From assembly GCA_030730545.1 (NCBI GenBank), contig JANQUX010000098.1:2508-9218 (forward strand): a stretch of DNA of 6,711 nt, written 5' to 3'. Made by a program: the position numbers and the translations under genes. The notes below the pieces were generated by a model that worked only from the letters and a program-made list of their open reading frames with translations, had not been told where the DNA came from and searched no databases. Below are positions 5,919 to 6,711 of the stretch, one piece after another; position 1 is the first letter of the stretch; each line of letters starts with the position of its first letter. This stretch comes from Maribacter sp. Lineage in GTDB: Bacteria; Bacteroidota; Bacteroidia; Flavobacteriales; Flavobacteriaceae.

Positions 5919-6711
5919 TGGAACGGCTAATAGAATGGATACAGACAGGATTGAAGAAAAGAAAGGTAAAAGTCTTTCTTATGTTCTTGTTATGTGCATC
6001 GTTTGCTTGGCTTATAAATAAACTATCTCTGACCTATACCAATAACACGACCTTTAAGGTGGAGTATATAAATATTCCGAAAGAGTTTTTATTGGCGAAT
6101 ACTCCTAAAGATGAAATTCAAGTGCGTTTACAGGCGGCAGGCTTCCAGTTTTTAGGCTATGAATTTAAAACCAAGCATATTCAATTAGATGTAAGTAAAG
6201 TAATGCATAAAGATGACAGCTATTATCTAACAGCTGATCAAATAAGAATTCAACTAGAAGCTCAATTAAATAATTATAGCACATTGACCGACTTTGAAAG
6301 CGACGCCATATATTTTGACTTTACATCGTTAGATACAAAGAAAGTACCGGTAAGGGCTGTTTTAGATATTACTTTTGCTGCAAATCATATTCTTGAAGGA
6401 GATATAAAAATTAGTCCAGATTCTATTCAAATTTCAGGGCCTAAAAGTCAAATCGATTCCATTTCTGTGGTTAAAACTGCAGTTATTAATAAGAGTGAGT
6501 TAAGTAATTCTTTTACAGATGAAATCGCACTTCAATTACCCAAACATTTAAATGGCACTACCTTTTCGAATGAAATGGTAACGATTTCGGGCGAAGTAGT
6601 TAAGTTTTCAGAAAAAGTAATCGAAGTACCGATCACCGTAATTAATTTACCGGCAAATGTAAAAGTTCGTACGTTTCCAGAAATAGTTGAAGTGCGTTGT
6701 CAAGGTACATT
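5918..6711 (+). CDS. YbbR/CdaR-like domain protein, membrane anchored, 3' end cut by the window
   Basis: The frame stays open from ATG 5918 to the right edge, giving 264 residues and no stop. A basic start (KKRKVK) leads into one membrane helix at about 17-34, and the rest should lie in the periplasm. The remainder looks like tandem YbbR repeats of about 80-90 residues. A first, divergent one begins near 43 (KVEYINIP). A clear one begins at 141 (KKVPVRAVLDITF) and includes IKISPDSIQISGP at 163-175. A third starts near 233 (KVIEVPITVINLP). In Firmicutes, YbbR (CdaR) regulates the diadenylate cyclase CdaA, but no cyclase lies in this window. The start overlaps the glycosyltransferase stop as TGATG, implying translational coupling. 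In related genomes, as I remember them, coaE often follows. The repeat assignment is by eye; the exact function is unknown. Confidence 0.78.
   Translation, partial: MERLIEWIQTGLKKRKVKVFLMFLLCASFAWLINKLSLTYTNNTTFKVEYINIPKEFLLANTPKDEIQVRLQAAGFQFLGYEFKTKHIQLDVSKVMHKDDSYYLTADQIRIQLEAQLNNYSTLTDFESDAIYFDFTSLDTKKVPVRAVLDITFAANHILEGDIKISPDSIQISGPKSQIDSISVVKTAVINKSELSNSFTDEIALQLPKHLNGTTFSNEMVTISGEVVKFSEKVIEVPITVINLPANVKVRTFPEIVEVRCQGT

Overview
The window is ordinary core chromosome from a member of the Bacteroidota, most likely the family Flavobacteriaceae. Three things point there: the AT-rich base composition, promoter -7 boxes of the form TAnnTTTG, and protein variants that match Flavobacteriaceae homologues as I remember them. 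These variants are the Bacteroidota-type omega subunit tail, a DUF4835 protein, and the PAMD and SQSPT versions of CoaBC and FabI. The genus cannot be fixed from the sequence alone. All genes lie on the + strand and coding density is high. I see no mobile element, CRISPR array, tRNA, rRNA or integration scar.

Region 1 (1-2166) looks like the end of one operon. It holds the last codons of an rpoZ-like omega subunit gene. After a 5-base gap comes coaBC, the bifunctional enzyme for two middle steps of coenzyme A synthesis. A secreted DUF4835 protein gene overlaps coaBC by 8 bases. Region 2 (2167-3883) is recN, an SMC-like DNA repair ATPase with a GTG start and its own predicted promoter. Region 3 (3884-4051) is the only sizeable intergenic gap, 168 bases. 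It holds two weak AT-rich hairpins, one of them terminator-like, and a good Bacteroidota promoter for the next gene. Region 4 (4052-6711) is a second transcription unit. It holds fabI (enoyl-ACP reductase) and a membrane-anchored family 2 glycosyltransferase with an unusually clear Shine-Dalgarno site. A YbbR/CdaR-like membrane-anchored protein follows; its start codon overlaps the glycosyltransferase stop by one base, and it runs off the right edge.

Functionally, CoaBC leads to CoA and, through it, the acyl carrier protein prosthetic group. FabI completes each fatty-acid elongation cycle. The glycosyltransferase and the YbbR protein probably act at the cell envelope. The grouping therefore leans towards lipid and envelope supply, but it is mostly a housekeeping neighbourhood. 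I did not find a convincing undescribed system. The points most worth a second look are the substituted active-site residues in the CoaC half of CoaBC, the DUF4835 protein, and the YbbR protein paired with a glycosyltransferase rather than with a diadenylate cyclase.
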